Source: Clostridiales bacterium (GTDB taxonomy: Bacteria > Bacillota_A > Clostridia > Christensenellales > Aristaeellaceae). From it: a stretch of DNA of 27,335 nucleotides. Within the stretch, counting starts at the first letter, position 1, and each line of letters opens with the position of its first letter. Shown in pieces: positions 1-7,641 of this stretch. Position numbers and translations under genes: made by a program. The stretch covers positions 1 through 27,335 of the forward strand of contig JAIKWN010000063.1 of the NCBI GenBank assembly GCA_024684665.1, read 5' to 3'. Under the pieces are notes generated by a model. The model did no database searches, was not told where the DNA came from, and worked only from the letters and a program-made list of their open reading frames with translations.

Positions 1-74
1 ATCGTGTTGTAATTGCGCTGCTTGCACTCCTGGCAGGCCAGCACGATCTTCACGCGTGCGCCGACTTGAGCCAT
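1..74 (-). CDS. rpmG: 50S ribosomal protein L33 (partial, N-terminus)
   Basis: The reverse strand from 74 reads MAQVGARVKIVLACQEC followed by KQRNYNT and runs off the left edge, so 24 full codons are visible of a protein usually about 50-55 residues long. This matches the N-terminus of bacterial L33, a small protein of the 50S subunit near the E site. The CxxC pair (CQEC) is half of the zinc ribbon, so this is the cysteine-containing, zinc-binding form. The start is supported by a strong AAGGAGGTG ribosome site just upstream. In Firmicutes rpmG is commonly followed by secE and nusG; that would lie left of the window and cannot be seen here. Confidence 0.9.
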   Translation of the reverse strand, partial: MAQVGARVKIVLACQECKQRNYNT

Positions 75-97
75 CCGGGGCACCTCCTTTATTCTCG

Positions 98-118
98 GGC
101 AGACGGATACCGCCTGCC
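98..118 (-). promoter_or_regulatory. Leader hairpin upstream of rpmG
   Basis: In the minus-strand transcript GGCAGGCGG, a three-base UAU loop and CCGUCUGCC form a 9-bp stem (one G-U pair). It lies between the promoter and the ribosome site of rpmG. No U-tract follows, so it is not a terminator. It may stabilise the mRNA or bind a regulator; this is inference from structure alone. Confidence 0.4.
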
Positions 119-132
119 AAACATGCTTGCGT

Positions 133-161
133 ATTGTATCCCCTTCTGACCTGTCTGTCAA
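133..161 (-). promoter_or_regulatory. Sigma-A promoter of rpmG
   Basis: On the minus strand a perfect -35 TTGACA (plus 156-161) is separated by 17 bases from a -10 TACAAT (plus 133-138). Transcription would begin near 126 and give a leader of about 50 nt before the rpmG start. The match and spacing are close to ideal for the vegetative sigma factor. Confidence 0.8.
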
Positions 162-343
162 CGGTTTTTGACGTTTTTTTCAAAAAATCTCTCCGATTCG
201 CCTTATTTCGGCTTTTTTCGGACGAAATCGATGATTTGACATGTGATTTTACTTTTATTTTCATGTTTTTTGAGTAATGGACCAGTTGCAAAATGCTTTC
301 CAGATTCGATGGTGCTGACTTAAACACGAACGGGGAAACTGCG

Positions 344-373
344 TTGCACCAGCGACGGTGGCTGTGGTATAAT
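344..373 (+). promoter_or_regulatory. Promoter of the family 2 glycosyltransferase gene
   Basis: A -35 TTGCAC (344-349) and a perfect -10 TATAAT (368-373) are separated by 18 bases. Transcription would start near 380, about 30 nt before the ATG at 412. Confidence 0.65.
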
Positions 374-411
374 CAGTCCAAGGAAAAAGTCCGTTGGGCC
401 GGAGGTGGGAT

Positions 412-1368
412 ATGGACAGAATCGCGGTACTGATTCCCTGCTATAATGAAGCGCAGACGGTGGAAAAGGTCGTGCGTGATTTCCGGCGCGTCCTGCCTGA
501 GGCGACGGTATACGTGTATGACAACAATTCCACCGACGGGACGGATGAGATCGCGCGGCGTGCGGGGGCTTTTGTCCGCTATGAGCGCAAGCAGGGGAAG
601 GGAAACGTTATCCGCACGATGTTCCGGGACATTGACGCCGAAGTCTATCTTATGATTGACGGGGACGATACCTATCCCTGTGAGCCAGCCCGGGAAATGT
701 GCGATCTGATTCTTGAAAAAGACGCGGACATGGTGGTGGGAGACCGCCTTTCCTCCACGTATTTTACTGAGAATAAGCGGCCGTTCCACAATTTCGGCAA
801 TACCCTCGTCCGCTTCCTCATCAATCGCCTGTTCAAAAGCGATATCCGCGATATAATGACGGGATACCGCGCCTTCAGTTATCGTTTCGTCAAGACTTTT
901 CCGGTTCTGTCCCGGGCTTTCGAGATCGAAACGGAGATGACCATCCACGCAGTGGATAAGAATCTGAACGTGGAAAACGTCGTGGTCGAGTACCGGGACC
1001 GGCCTGCGGGCAGCAAATCGAAACTGTCCACCTATACGGATGGCGCCAAGGTGCTGGGAACGATCGCGCGAATGTTCAAAAATTATAAGCCTTTTGCGTT
1101 CTTTACTGCGATTGCGCTTATTCTGGCTGTTCTGTCTCTCTGCTTCTTCATCCCCGTGTTTGCGGAATTCCTGCGTACGGGAATCGTGGAAAAGTTCCCG
1201 ACCCTTATCGTCTGCGGCTTTGTGCTGCTTTCCGCGATCGTCTGCTGGTTCTCCGGCATCGTGCTTTCCACGCTGACCCTTCGTGCGAGACAGGATTTCG
1301 AATACCGGCTGACCCGCGTATCTGAGGAGTTCCGGCGGAAGAAAGAAGAAAGCGGAACGGGTACCTGA
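412..1368 (+). CDS. Family 2 glycosyltransferase with C-terminal membrane helices
   Basis: A 318-residue protein beginning MDRIAVLIPCYNEAQTVEKV, the classic GT2 (GT-A fold) N-terminus, with DNNSTDGT near residue 40 and the metal-binding DGDDTYP motif near residue 84 (DxD type). Two hydrophobic segments near residues 227-247 and 263-288 anchor the C-terminus in the membrane, as in dolichol-phosphate mannosyltransferase-like and GtrB-like enzymes that load a sugar onto a polyprenyl phosphate. The start at 412 is chosen because GGAGG lies at 401-405, six bases upstream; an in-frame TTG at 394 would place that site inside the gene. It has its own promoter and no glycan genes beside it, so donor and acceptor cannot be predicted. 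Confidence 0.85.
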   Translation: MDRIAVLIPCYNEAQTVEKVVRDFRRVLPEATVYVYDNNSTDGTDEIARRAGAFVRYERKQGKGNVIRTMFRDIDAEVYLMIDGDDTYPCEPAREMCDLILEKDADMVVGDRLSSTYFTENKRPFHNFGNTLVRFLINRLFKSDIRDIMTGYRAFSYRFVKTFPVLSRAFEIETEMTIHAVDKNLNVENVVVEYRDRPAGSKSKLSTYTDGAKVLGTIARMFKNYKPFAFFTAIALILAVLSLCFFIPVFAEFLRTGIVEKFPTLIVCGFVLLSAIVCWFSGIVLSTLTLRARQDFEYRLTRVSEEFRRKKEESGTGT

Positions 1369-1402
1369 TTGTGATGAAATTGTGAATTGACTTTTCTTGA
1401 CC

Positions 1403-1431
1403 TTGACATACATCGCCAGACAGGGTACAAT
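1403..1431 (+). promoter_or_regulatory. Sigma-A promoter of the ftsH operon
   Basis: A perfect -35 TTGACA (1403-1408), a 17-base spacer and a -10 TACAAT (1426-1431). Transcription would start near 1438, about 34 nt before the ftsH ATG. No terminator separates the preceding glycosyltransferase gene, so some read-through is possible. Confidence 0.8.
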
Positions 1432-1471
1432 CTGAATCAAATGCAGGGGATTTGCCCAGAAAGGAACGGCT

Positions 1472-3448
1472 ATGCACGAAAACAAGCATCCGAACAGGCC
1501 GCTCATCATATATTATATTGCGGCACTGGTAGTGGTTCTGCTTCTCAACTCACTGCTCTTCCCGCAGATCGAGCGCTATAACATCATGACGGTCACGTAT
1601 TCCGAATTCGTTTCCATGCTGGAAGAGGGGAAGATCGCTTCCGCCGACCTGAACGACACGCGCATCGATTTCCGACTGAAGGACGAAGCTTCAGCGACAG
1701 CAGAGAACGGAAAGGTCACTTATTATACGACAAACCGCGTGACGGCGGACGACAAAATCGTGGAGCGTCTGCTTTCTGCCGGAGTGACATTTGAACAGGT
1801 AGTGCCCACCGAAACCTCTCCGATCCTATCCTTCCTTTTCAGTTGGGTGCTGCCCCTCGTCATCTTCTACGTTTTCGGTTCGCTGATGTTTCGTCGTCTG
1901 GGGGCGCGCATGGGCGGAAACGCCATGTCGTTCGGCAAATCGAACGCGAAAATCTATGTGGAAGCACAGACCGGAAAGACCTTTGATGACGTTGCCGGCG
2001 AGGATGAGGCGAAGGATGCCCTCAGGGAAATTGTGGACTTCCTGCACGATCCCGGAAAGTACCGGGACATCGGCGCGAAACTGCCCAAGGGCGCGTTACT
2101 GGTAGGACCTCCGGGAACCGGCAAGACGCTTCTCGCGAAAGCGGTGGCGGGCGAGGCAAAGGTTCCCTTCTTCTCGATTTCCGGCTCCGAATTTGTGGAG
2201 ATGTTCGTCGGCATGGGTGCGGCCCGCGTGCGGGACCTGTTCAAGCAGGCAGGGGAAAAAGCGCCCTGCATCGTCTTCATCGACGAGATTGACGCCATCG
2301 GCAAGCGCCGGGACAGCTCCGGCTACGGCGGGAACGATGAACGGGAGCAGACCCTCAACCAGCTTCTCACCGAAATGGATGGCTTCGACGCAGGCAAGGG
2401 CGTCGTGATCCTGGCCGCGACCAACCGGCCTGAAATCCTGGACAAGGCGCTGCTACGCCCCGGCCGCTTTGACCGGCGCATCCCTGTGGAGCTTCCGGAT
2501 CTGGCCGGCCGGGAGGCGATCCTGCGCGTCCACGCGAAGGACGTGAAGACGGAGCCCGGAATTGATTATACGCAGGTGGCCCGGGCGACCAGCGGCTGCT
2601 CGGGCGCGGAGCTGGCCAACATTATAAATGAAGGCGCCATCGCCGCGGTCAAGGCGGGGCGTACGGCGGTTTCCCAGAGGGATCTGGAAGAGGCCATCGA
2701 GACGGTCATCGCCGGTTATCAGCGCAAGAACGCTGTCGTCTCCCAGCGGGACAAGCTGACGGTTTCCTATCATGAGATCGGCCACGCTCTCGTGGCGGCA
2801 AAGCTCTCGAATGCGGCGCCGGTACAGAAGATCACCATCGTCCCGCGGACTTCTGGCGCCCTCGGATACACCATGCAGGTGGATGAGGAAGAGCGCCTGC
2901 TCATGACCCGGGAGCAGATCTTGGACCGTATCACGACGCTTTGCGGCGGACGCGCGGCGGAAGCGCTGATCTTCGGGCGCATCACCAGCGGCGCAAGCAA
3001 TGATATCGAGCAGGCGACCAAGCTGGCCCGCACCATGATCACGAGGCTCGGCATGAGCGAGTCCTTCGGCATGATGGCCCTTGAAACCCAGTCCGGCCAG
3101 TATATTTCCGGAGACGCGCAACTGGTCTGCTCCGACGAGACGGCGGCTCACATCGACGCAGAGGTCCGCGATACCATCGCGGCCTGCTACAAGCGGGCAT
3201 TCACGATCCTGACAGAAAACCAGGACAAGCTGCACGAGGCGGCAAAGGTGCTCCTGGAGAAGGAAACCATCACGGGCATGGAGTTCATGGCGATCCTTTC
3301 GCCTCACCAGCTCCCGCCTGCTGAGACTTCCGAAGAACCTGCCGGGACGCCCGGGGAAAACGCTGAGGCTTCCGGAGAATCAGAAGCGGGTGGATCCGCG
3401 CCGGAAAACCCTGCGAACGACGAAACCGACGATTTCGAAGTGCGCTGA
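1472..3448 (+). CDS. ftsH: ATP-dependent zinc metalloprotease FtsH
   Basis: A 658-residue membrane AAA+ protease that degrades membrane proteins and some soluble ones as a hexamer. Order of parts: TM1 at about residues 10-30, an extracytoplasmic domain to about 113, TM2 at about 115-137, the AAA domain with Walker A GPPGTGKT (212-219), the [13 protein letters not shown] pore loop region, Walker [12 protein letters not shown], the [10 protein letters not shown] arginine-finger region, then the peptidase domain with zinc motif HEIGH (434-438) and the [11 protein letters not shown] segment that carries the third zinc ligand. HEIGH replaces the usual HEAGH but keeps both histidines and the glutamate. 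The last 45 or so residues are a Pro/Glu/Ser-rich acidic tail, probably disordered. It heads a likely operon in which three unusual genes follow. Confidence 0.97.
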   Translation: MHENKHPNRPLIIYYIAALVVVLLLNSLLFPQIERYNIMTVTYSEFVSMLEEGKIASADLNDTRIDFRLKDEASATAENGKVTYYTTNRVTADDKIVERLLSAGVTFEQVVPTETSPILSFLFSWVLPLVIFYVFGSLMFRRLGARMGGNAMSFGKSNAKIYVEAQTGKTFDDVAGEDEAKDALREIVDFLHDPGKYRDIGAKLPKGALLVGPPGTGKTLLAKAVAGEAKVPFFSISGSEFVEMFVGMGAARVRDLFKQAGEKAPCIVFIDEIDAIGKRRDSSGYGGNDEREQTLNQLLTEMDGFDAGKGVVILAATNRPEILDKALLRPGRFDRRIPVELPDLAGREAILRVHAKDVKTEPGIDYTQVARATSGCSGAELANIINEGAIAAVKAGRTAVSQRDLEEAIETVIAGYQRKNAVVSQRDKLTVSYHEIGHALVAAKLSNAAPVQKITIVPRTSGALGYTMQVDEEERLLMTREQILDRITTLCGGRAAEALIFGRITSGASNDIEQATKLARTMITRLGMSESFGMMALETQSGQYISGDAQLVCSDETAAHIDAEVRDTIAACYKRAFTILTENQDKLHEAAKVLLEKETITGMEFMAILSPHQLPPAETSEEPAGTPGENAEASGESEAGGSAPENPANDETDDFEVR

Positions 3449-3454
3449 ACTTCT

Positions 3455-3491
3455 CCCTCCGCCTGTCGCGGAGGGTCTTTCTGCGGAGGAG
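3455..3491 (+). promoter_or_regulatory. Hairpin between ftsH and the next gene; possible attenuator or ribosome-site switch
   Basis: CCCTCCGC (3455-3462) and GCGGAGGG (3468-3475) form a perfect 8-bp stem with a five-base loop, followed by a weak T-rich stretch (TCTTTCT). This could reduce transcription into the downstream genes. The 5' arm is also complementary to the ribosome site of the next gene (GCGGAGGAG, 3483-3491), so two exclusive pairings are possible. Effect is inferred. Confidence 0.45.
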
Positions 3492-3494
3492 AGC

Positions 3495-4859
3495 ATGAAT
3501 AAAAACCTCGACTGGATTGCCTGCCCGCTGCCGGAAGACATCCGGCGGGCAAAAGACCACGGTGATCTTACCTACGCCTCGCATCTCATCGGACTGCGCC
3601 TTTCGGATCCCAGGGTCCCGGGGGTCTTGAAGGAACGCCTGCGTTTTGAAGAGCGCATCCTGAAGAGGCTGCCGGAAATCTATCCGCTTTCGCGGGAAGA
3701 GACAATCCGCCTTTTTCGCGAACGGGTCCAGGATTTCAAAGAGGAAGAACTGGATGCGCTTCGGAACGATGGGACCTGCGACTGGATTTACCTGAACGGG
3801 GAGATCCGCTACCAGGAGGACTGCGTGGATACGGCTCTGCGCACGAGAAGCGGACTGCGCGCCCGCCTTCTGGATCTATCCATTCTGCGGCGAGACGAAG
3901 AAATCTCCCGCCGGCGGGACACGATGATCGAAAAAATGAAGCGCGAGGGACACGCGCGCGTGCATTTCCGTCTGCGGACGACGCTTGCGATCGATCCGGA
4001 AGCACAGCGACCGGGGGCGCGCATCCTTGTCCATATGCCCCTGCCTGTGACGGCTTCCCAGTGCAGGGCAGGGCGGATCGTGACGATTCCGGAAGGTGCC
4101 TATCTCGCGAAAGAAACAGAACCGCAGCGCACAGCCTCCTGGGACGTCGTCTATCAGCCAGGGATGCGCTTCATAACGGAAGCGGACTGGGAGATCGACG
4201 CGCCTTACGTATTTCCGGATCCGAAGAAGGTTGCGCCGGAGCAGCCGGATTTCGACACGGAGGAGCAGTTACCGCAGATCCGGTTCACGCCCTTTGTGCG
4301 GATGCTGGCCGCGGAGCTGGCGGGGACGGAGACAAATCCGCTCATAAAAGCGCGGCGTTTTTACGACTACATCACGGAAAACTGCCGATACCGCTATGTG
4401 CGGCCATACTTCATGGATCCGTGTATCCCGGAGACCTTCGGTGCGGGACAGATGGGGGATTGCGGCATGCACGCTCTGCTATTCATCAGCCTGTGCCGCG
4501 CGTCCGGCATCCCCGCCCGCTGGCAGGCCGGGCTGTATACGCCGCCCTGGGGACCGGGCAATCACGATTGGGCGCAGTTTTATGTGGAACCTTACGGCTG
4601 GCTGTATGCGGACGGCTCCTTTGGCGGAAGCGCTTTCCGGGAGGGAAACCGGGCAAGGCAGGATTTTTATTTCGGCAACCTGGATCCTTGGCGCTGTGTG
4701 TACAATTCTGCCCTGCAGCAGGAATTTGACCCGCCGAAGAAGCATTTGCGCAACGATCCCTACGACAGCCAGCGTCCGGAAGCTGAATTCGAAGACCGGG
4801 GGCTTTCCGGAAGCGAGTTTACCGTCACGCGGGAGCTTCTGCTCTGTGAAGAATTCTGA
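3495..4859 (+). CDS. Transglutaminase-like domain protein
   Basis: A 454-residue protein starting MNKNLDWIACPLPEDI, with GGAGGAG at 3485-3491 supporting the ATG at 3495; the reading frame is open further upstream but would overlap ftsH. The C-terminal third is a transglutaminase/papain-like core: Cys323 in GDCGMHA, His357 in NHDWAQFYVEPYGW and Asp373 in YADGSFGG form the expected Cys-His-Asp triad. The N-terminal 200 residues are charged and helical, and a middle region (about 155-250) looks like an all-beta domain often found before this core. I see no signal peptide or membrane helix, so it is probably cytosolic. Members act as proteases, amidases or crosslinkers; the substrate is unknown. 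It sits between ftsH and a membrane protein/Hsp70-like pair in the same direction. Confidence 0.85.
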   Translation: MNKNLDWIACPLPEDIRRAKDHGDLTYASHLIGLRLSDPRVPGVLKERLRFEERILKRLPEIYPLSREETIRLFRERVQDFKEEELDALRNDGTCDWIYLNGEIRYQEDCVDTALRTRSGLRARLLDLSILRRDEEISRRRDTMIEKMKREGHARVHFRLRTTLAIDPEAQRPGARILVHMPLPVTASQCRAGRIVTIPEGAYLAKETEPQRTASWDVVYQPGMRFITEADWEIDAPYVFPDPKKVAPEQPDFDTEEQLPQIRFTPFVRMLAAELAGTETNPLIKARRFYDYITENCRYRYVRPYFMDPCIPETFGAGQMGDCGMHALLFISLCRASGIPARWQAGLYTPPWGPGNHDWAQFYVEPYGWLYADGSFGGSAFREGNRARQDFYFGNLDPWRCVYNSALQQEFDPPKKHLRNDPYDSQRPEAEFEDRGLSGSEFTVTRELLLCEEF

Positions 4860-4888
4860 TTTGCCTGTCTGACGGAAAGGAGAAAAGC

Positions 4889-5716
4889 ATGGCGGCGGCT
4901 TCGCTGTTTGAACAGGAAAAGGGAACGCTGCGCGAGCAGCTGATCAATGCGGCCCCGAAAGAAGCGGAAGAGGCGCTGACACTTGCGTTCGCGCGGATTA
5001 CCGAGGCCCTGGCGGCAGAGGAAACGGACGATGCTGGGAGGCAGCGCCTCCGTGCCGTGATGTCGCTTCTGCAGGAGGCTCCGGTGCTTCTCGCCGGAGC
5101 GGATGCCCGGGCAGAACTCGTGATCGGAGCGGACCCGGAGAAGACAAAGCTGACGCCCGCCCAGACCGTAAAATACGGGGGGCTTGTCCTGATGGTGGTT
5201 CTTGCGTTGTGGCTCTTCCTTGGCGGCCAGGTGATTCCGGCGCTGCTCGCCGTGATCGCCGCACTCCTGCCGGTGGCGGTGAAGAGTGTGCAAGGAACAG
5301 AAACCGCGAAGGCCAGGGGCATCCCGACGGTGGATGCGGACAGGCTCCTCTCCTCGGCTGCGGCGCTCTGCCGGGCGGCGGACATCTGTCTTTCGGACCT
5401 TTCCGGGCTGGAGCAGGAAGCGCGGCTGCGCTCCGGTGTATCCGGGGAAGAGGCGCTGCTCTCCATGCTGGGAAACCTTATGGAGGCGAAGCGGGCCGGA
5501 AGGCCCGAACTGGCGCTGGAGAGTTTATCGGAGGCCGAGCAGTACCTCCGACTTTCCGGCTATGAAATGGAAGAATACGACGATGCGCACGCGGTGGATT
5601 TCGACGTTCTGCCCACTCTGGGAGAAGGCAGGACCATTCGTCCAGCCTTCCGCAAGGATGGCCAGCTCGTCCGACGGGGAACGGCCGTCATGCCGCAGAG
5701 GAGGACGATTCCGTGA
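4889..5716 (+). CDS. Two-helix membrane protein of unknown function, paired with an Hsp70-like gene
   Basis: A 275-residue protein, not recognised by family. The ATG at 4889 has GGAAAGGAGA upstream. Residues 1-90 are acidic and helical; about 98-114 and 117-135 are two closely spaced hydrophobic helices forming a membrane hairpin; 140-235 are again helical; the tail contains RTIRPAFRKDGQLVRRGTAVMP, which resembles in spacing the RPA-containing beta segment at the end of GrpE proteins. Its stop overlaps the start of the Hsp70-like gene by 4 bp (GTGA), so the two are translationally coupled. The combination suggests a membrane-bound partner or nucleotide-exchange-like cofactor of that ATPase. 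This is inference; the GrpE likeness is weak and needs a profile search. Confidence 0.7.
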   Translation: MAAASLFEQEKGTLREQLINAAPKEAEEALTLAFARITEALAAEETDDAGRQRLRAVMSLLQEAPVLLAGADARAELVIGADPEKTKLTPAQTVKYGGLVLMVVLALWLFLGGQVIPALLAVIAALLPVAVKSVQGTETAKARGIPTVDADRLLSSAAALCRAADICLSDLSGLEQEARLRSGVSGEEALLSMLGNLMEAKRAGRPELALESLSEAEQYLRLSGYEMEEYDDAHAVDFDVLPTLGEGRTIRPAFRKDGQLVRRGTAVMPQRRTIP

Positions 5717-7614
5717 AGATACTTGGATTTGATCTCGGAGACGGCGAAAGCTGCGTTACCGTACTCGACAGGGATTCGGCGGTGGAGCCCAGGGCTCTTC
5801 CTTTGGACGGGAGGATCAGTTTCCTTTCTGCGGTAGGCGTTGCGGACGGGAAGATCGTCATTGGCGAGGCAGCCAGCGTGCAGCAGGGTGCGACAGAGGC
5901 GAAAGTGCGCTTTAAGTCCCGCTATCTCGTAGACGTTTCCGCCGCGGCGGATGTGCGTGCCTTTGCCCAGGGCGTCGTCCGGGAACTGACAAATACATAT
6001 CCCGACCTTATGGCGGAGGTGACCCATACCGTGGTCGGCTGCCCCGCCGGATGGGGAGACGGAAGACGGCAGCAGTACGCTGCCCTTATGGAATCTGCGG
6101 GCTTTGTGAATGTATCCGTTGTGCCGGAACCGCGAGCCGCCTTCCTGTACGCGCGGCATGCCCGCGGCCTCAGGGTGGATCCAGCGCTCATGCGGAAGAG
6201 CGCGATGGTCATCGACATGGGCAGCTCCACGACAGATTTCGCCTATATCGTGGACGGACATCAGCAGGACGTCTCCCTGTTCGGGGATACAAACCTGGGC
6301 GGTGGACTGCTGGACGCCCTGATTCTTGCGCGGGCGGTCAACGCCTCCCCGGACAGGGAAGCCCTTACGCGGGTTTTTTCGGAGAGCTCCGCCTGGAAAA
6401 GCTACTGTGAGCTGGAAGCCAGACGGCTGAAGGAAAAGTACTTCCTGGAAGAAGGAAAGGGTGGCGCTCCGCTGACCAGGCGTCTGCTCGTCTGCTATGA
6501 CGATACCCTGGTGATGACGCTGTCCGTATCTCCGGAAGAAATCCGGGAGATGATTACAGAGCCGCTGCCTGCACTCGGCGGTGTCAGCTTTATCAAATGC
6601 CTGAAGGACGCTTTGGAAAGGGCAGCGCTGGTCAGCCGTTCCTGCCCGCCGGGGGTTCTGATCCTTACAGGCGGCGCTTCCCGCATGGCTTTTTTGCAGG
6701 AGGCGGTGCGCGCTGCTTTCCCGGAGGCACTTCTGGTGCTGACACCTGAACCGGAGTGCTCCGTTGCCCGCGGTCTGGCCTATGCTGGCCGGGTGGACGA
6801 GAATCTGTCTGTTTTTCGCCGGGAAGTGGCTTCCATCGCCCGCGGCGAACAGCTGGAACGCGCTGTTCGCGGAAGCGTGCATGCCCTGTACGAGCCCATC
6901 GCAGAGGCGCTGTACCGGGTTTCCGTCGATTCGACACTTCAGGTGGTGGATCTCTGGCGGCATGGGGGCGTCGATACCATCGAGGAGATGGACGGGATTA
7001 TCGGGCAGCGCATCGCAGAGACATTCCAGGGAGACGAGATCCGGGAAAGCCTGTCAGACAGCGTGGGAGACTGGCTGCAGAACCTAATGCGTACGCTGGA
7101 AAACGAATTGAGCGCCCTTTGCGTACGCTGTGGCGTTCCGCCAGAACATATGGCGCTGAAGCGTGTTGCTCTGGACACCGGTGTAACCAGTGTGGATCTT
7201 TCTCTCACGGACGCTCTGGGGATGGACGTCTTTTCCGGACTCATGGGCGTAGTCTTCGCCGCCATCGGGGCTGCCGTTTGCGGCGGCGGCGGGATCGCCA
7301 TGATCGGCGCCGGTCCTGTAGGACTCATAACAGGGGCGGCGATCGGGATTGTTTTCGCTCTTCTCGGACGTAGTGGCATGGAAAAAGCGCTGCAGAAGAT
7401 GAAGGTGCCTGTACTGATGCGTAGAATCGTGTCCCGGAGTGCGGTGGAACGCGGGCTTGAGCGGCAGAAAGAGAATATCAAAGCGCAGCTGATCGTGAGC
7501 CTCTCCGATCCTGCGAACGGCTTTGCCGACCGGCTGACCGTAAGCCTCGGACGCACGCTTGGCGAGCAACTGGAGAACATGGCGAAAAATGCAGAGATGT
7601 CGATCTCGGCGTGA
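5713..7614 (+). CDS. Hsp70-family ATPase with C-terminal glycine-rich membrane hairpin
   Basis: A 633-residue protein starting at a GTG with AGAGGAGG upstream. The first 340 residues form an actin/Hsp70 nucleotide-binding fold: phosphate-1 loop DLGDGES near residue 7, phosphate-2 motif IDMGSSTTDF (167-176), and adenosine motif ILTGGASRM (317-325). The usual DnaK substrate-binding beta-sandwich is absent; instead residues about 340-500 are helical and residues about 509-552 are hydrophobic and glycine-rich (GGGG and GAGPVG in the turn), like a membrane-inserting hairpin, followed by a basic amphipathic tail. It is not canonical DnaK and has no DnaJ or DnaK-type linker. It is the third gene after ftsH and overlaps the preceding membrane protein gene. 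A role in membrane protein quality control is plausible but unproven. Confidence 0.85.
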   Translation: MKILGFDLGDGESCVTVLDRDSAVEPRALPLDGRISFLSAVGVADGKIVIGEAASVQQGATEAKVRFKSRYLVDVSAAADVRAFAQGVVRELTNTYPDLMAEVTHTVVGCPAGWGDGRRQQYAALMESAGFVNVSVVPEPRAAFLYARHARGLRVDPALMRKSAMVIDMGSSTTDFAYIVDGHQQDVSLFGDTNLGGGLLDALILARAVNASPDREALTRVFSESSAWKSYCELEARRLKEKYFLEEGKGGAPLTRRLLVCYDDTLVMTLSVSPEEIREMITEPLPALGGVSFIKCLKDALERAALVSRSCPPGVLILTGGASRMAFLQEAVRAAFPEALLVLTPEPECSVARGLAYAGRVDENLSVFRREVASIARGEQLERAVRGSVHALYEPIAEALYRVSVDSTLQVVDLWRHGGVDTIEEMDGIIGQRIAETFQGDEIRESLSDSVGDWLQNLMRTLENELSALCVRCGVPPEHMALKRVALDTGVTSVDLSLTDALGMDVFSGLMGVVFAAIGAAVCGGGGIAMIGAGPVGLITGAAIGIVFALLGRSGMEKALQKMKVPVLMRRIVSRSAVERGLERQKENIKAQLIVSLSDPANGFADRLTVSLGRTLGEQLENMAKNAEMSISA

Positions 7615-7641
7615 GAGAAAACGATGGAATCCGGAGGCAGT

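Larger units (their letters stand above)
75..411. other. Intergenic region between rpmG and the glycosyltransferase gene
   Basis: This divergent spacer holds the rpmG promoter and leader on the minus side and the glycosyltransferase promoter near its right end. The middle (about 165-290) is AT-rich, with runs of T and A, and shows no convincing coding frame; one short open frame across it has no ribosome site and no recognisable product. Confidence 0.6.

Noticed and set aside
2453..3307. 284-codon minus-strand frame inside ftsH
   Set aside because: Antisense to a well conserved part of ftsH, no ribosome site and no family likeness.
5560..6963. 467-codon minus-strand frame opposite the Hsp70-like gene
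   Set aside because: Composition rich in His, Arg, Gln and Cys typical of antisense frames; the plus strand carries clear ATPase motifs.
5713..7614. DnaK, or a plasmid-type actin such as ParM
   Set aside because: No DnaK linker or substrate-binding sandwich, and no ParM-like gene context; the C-terminal membrane hairpin fits neither.
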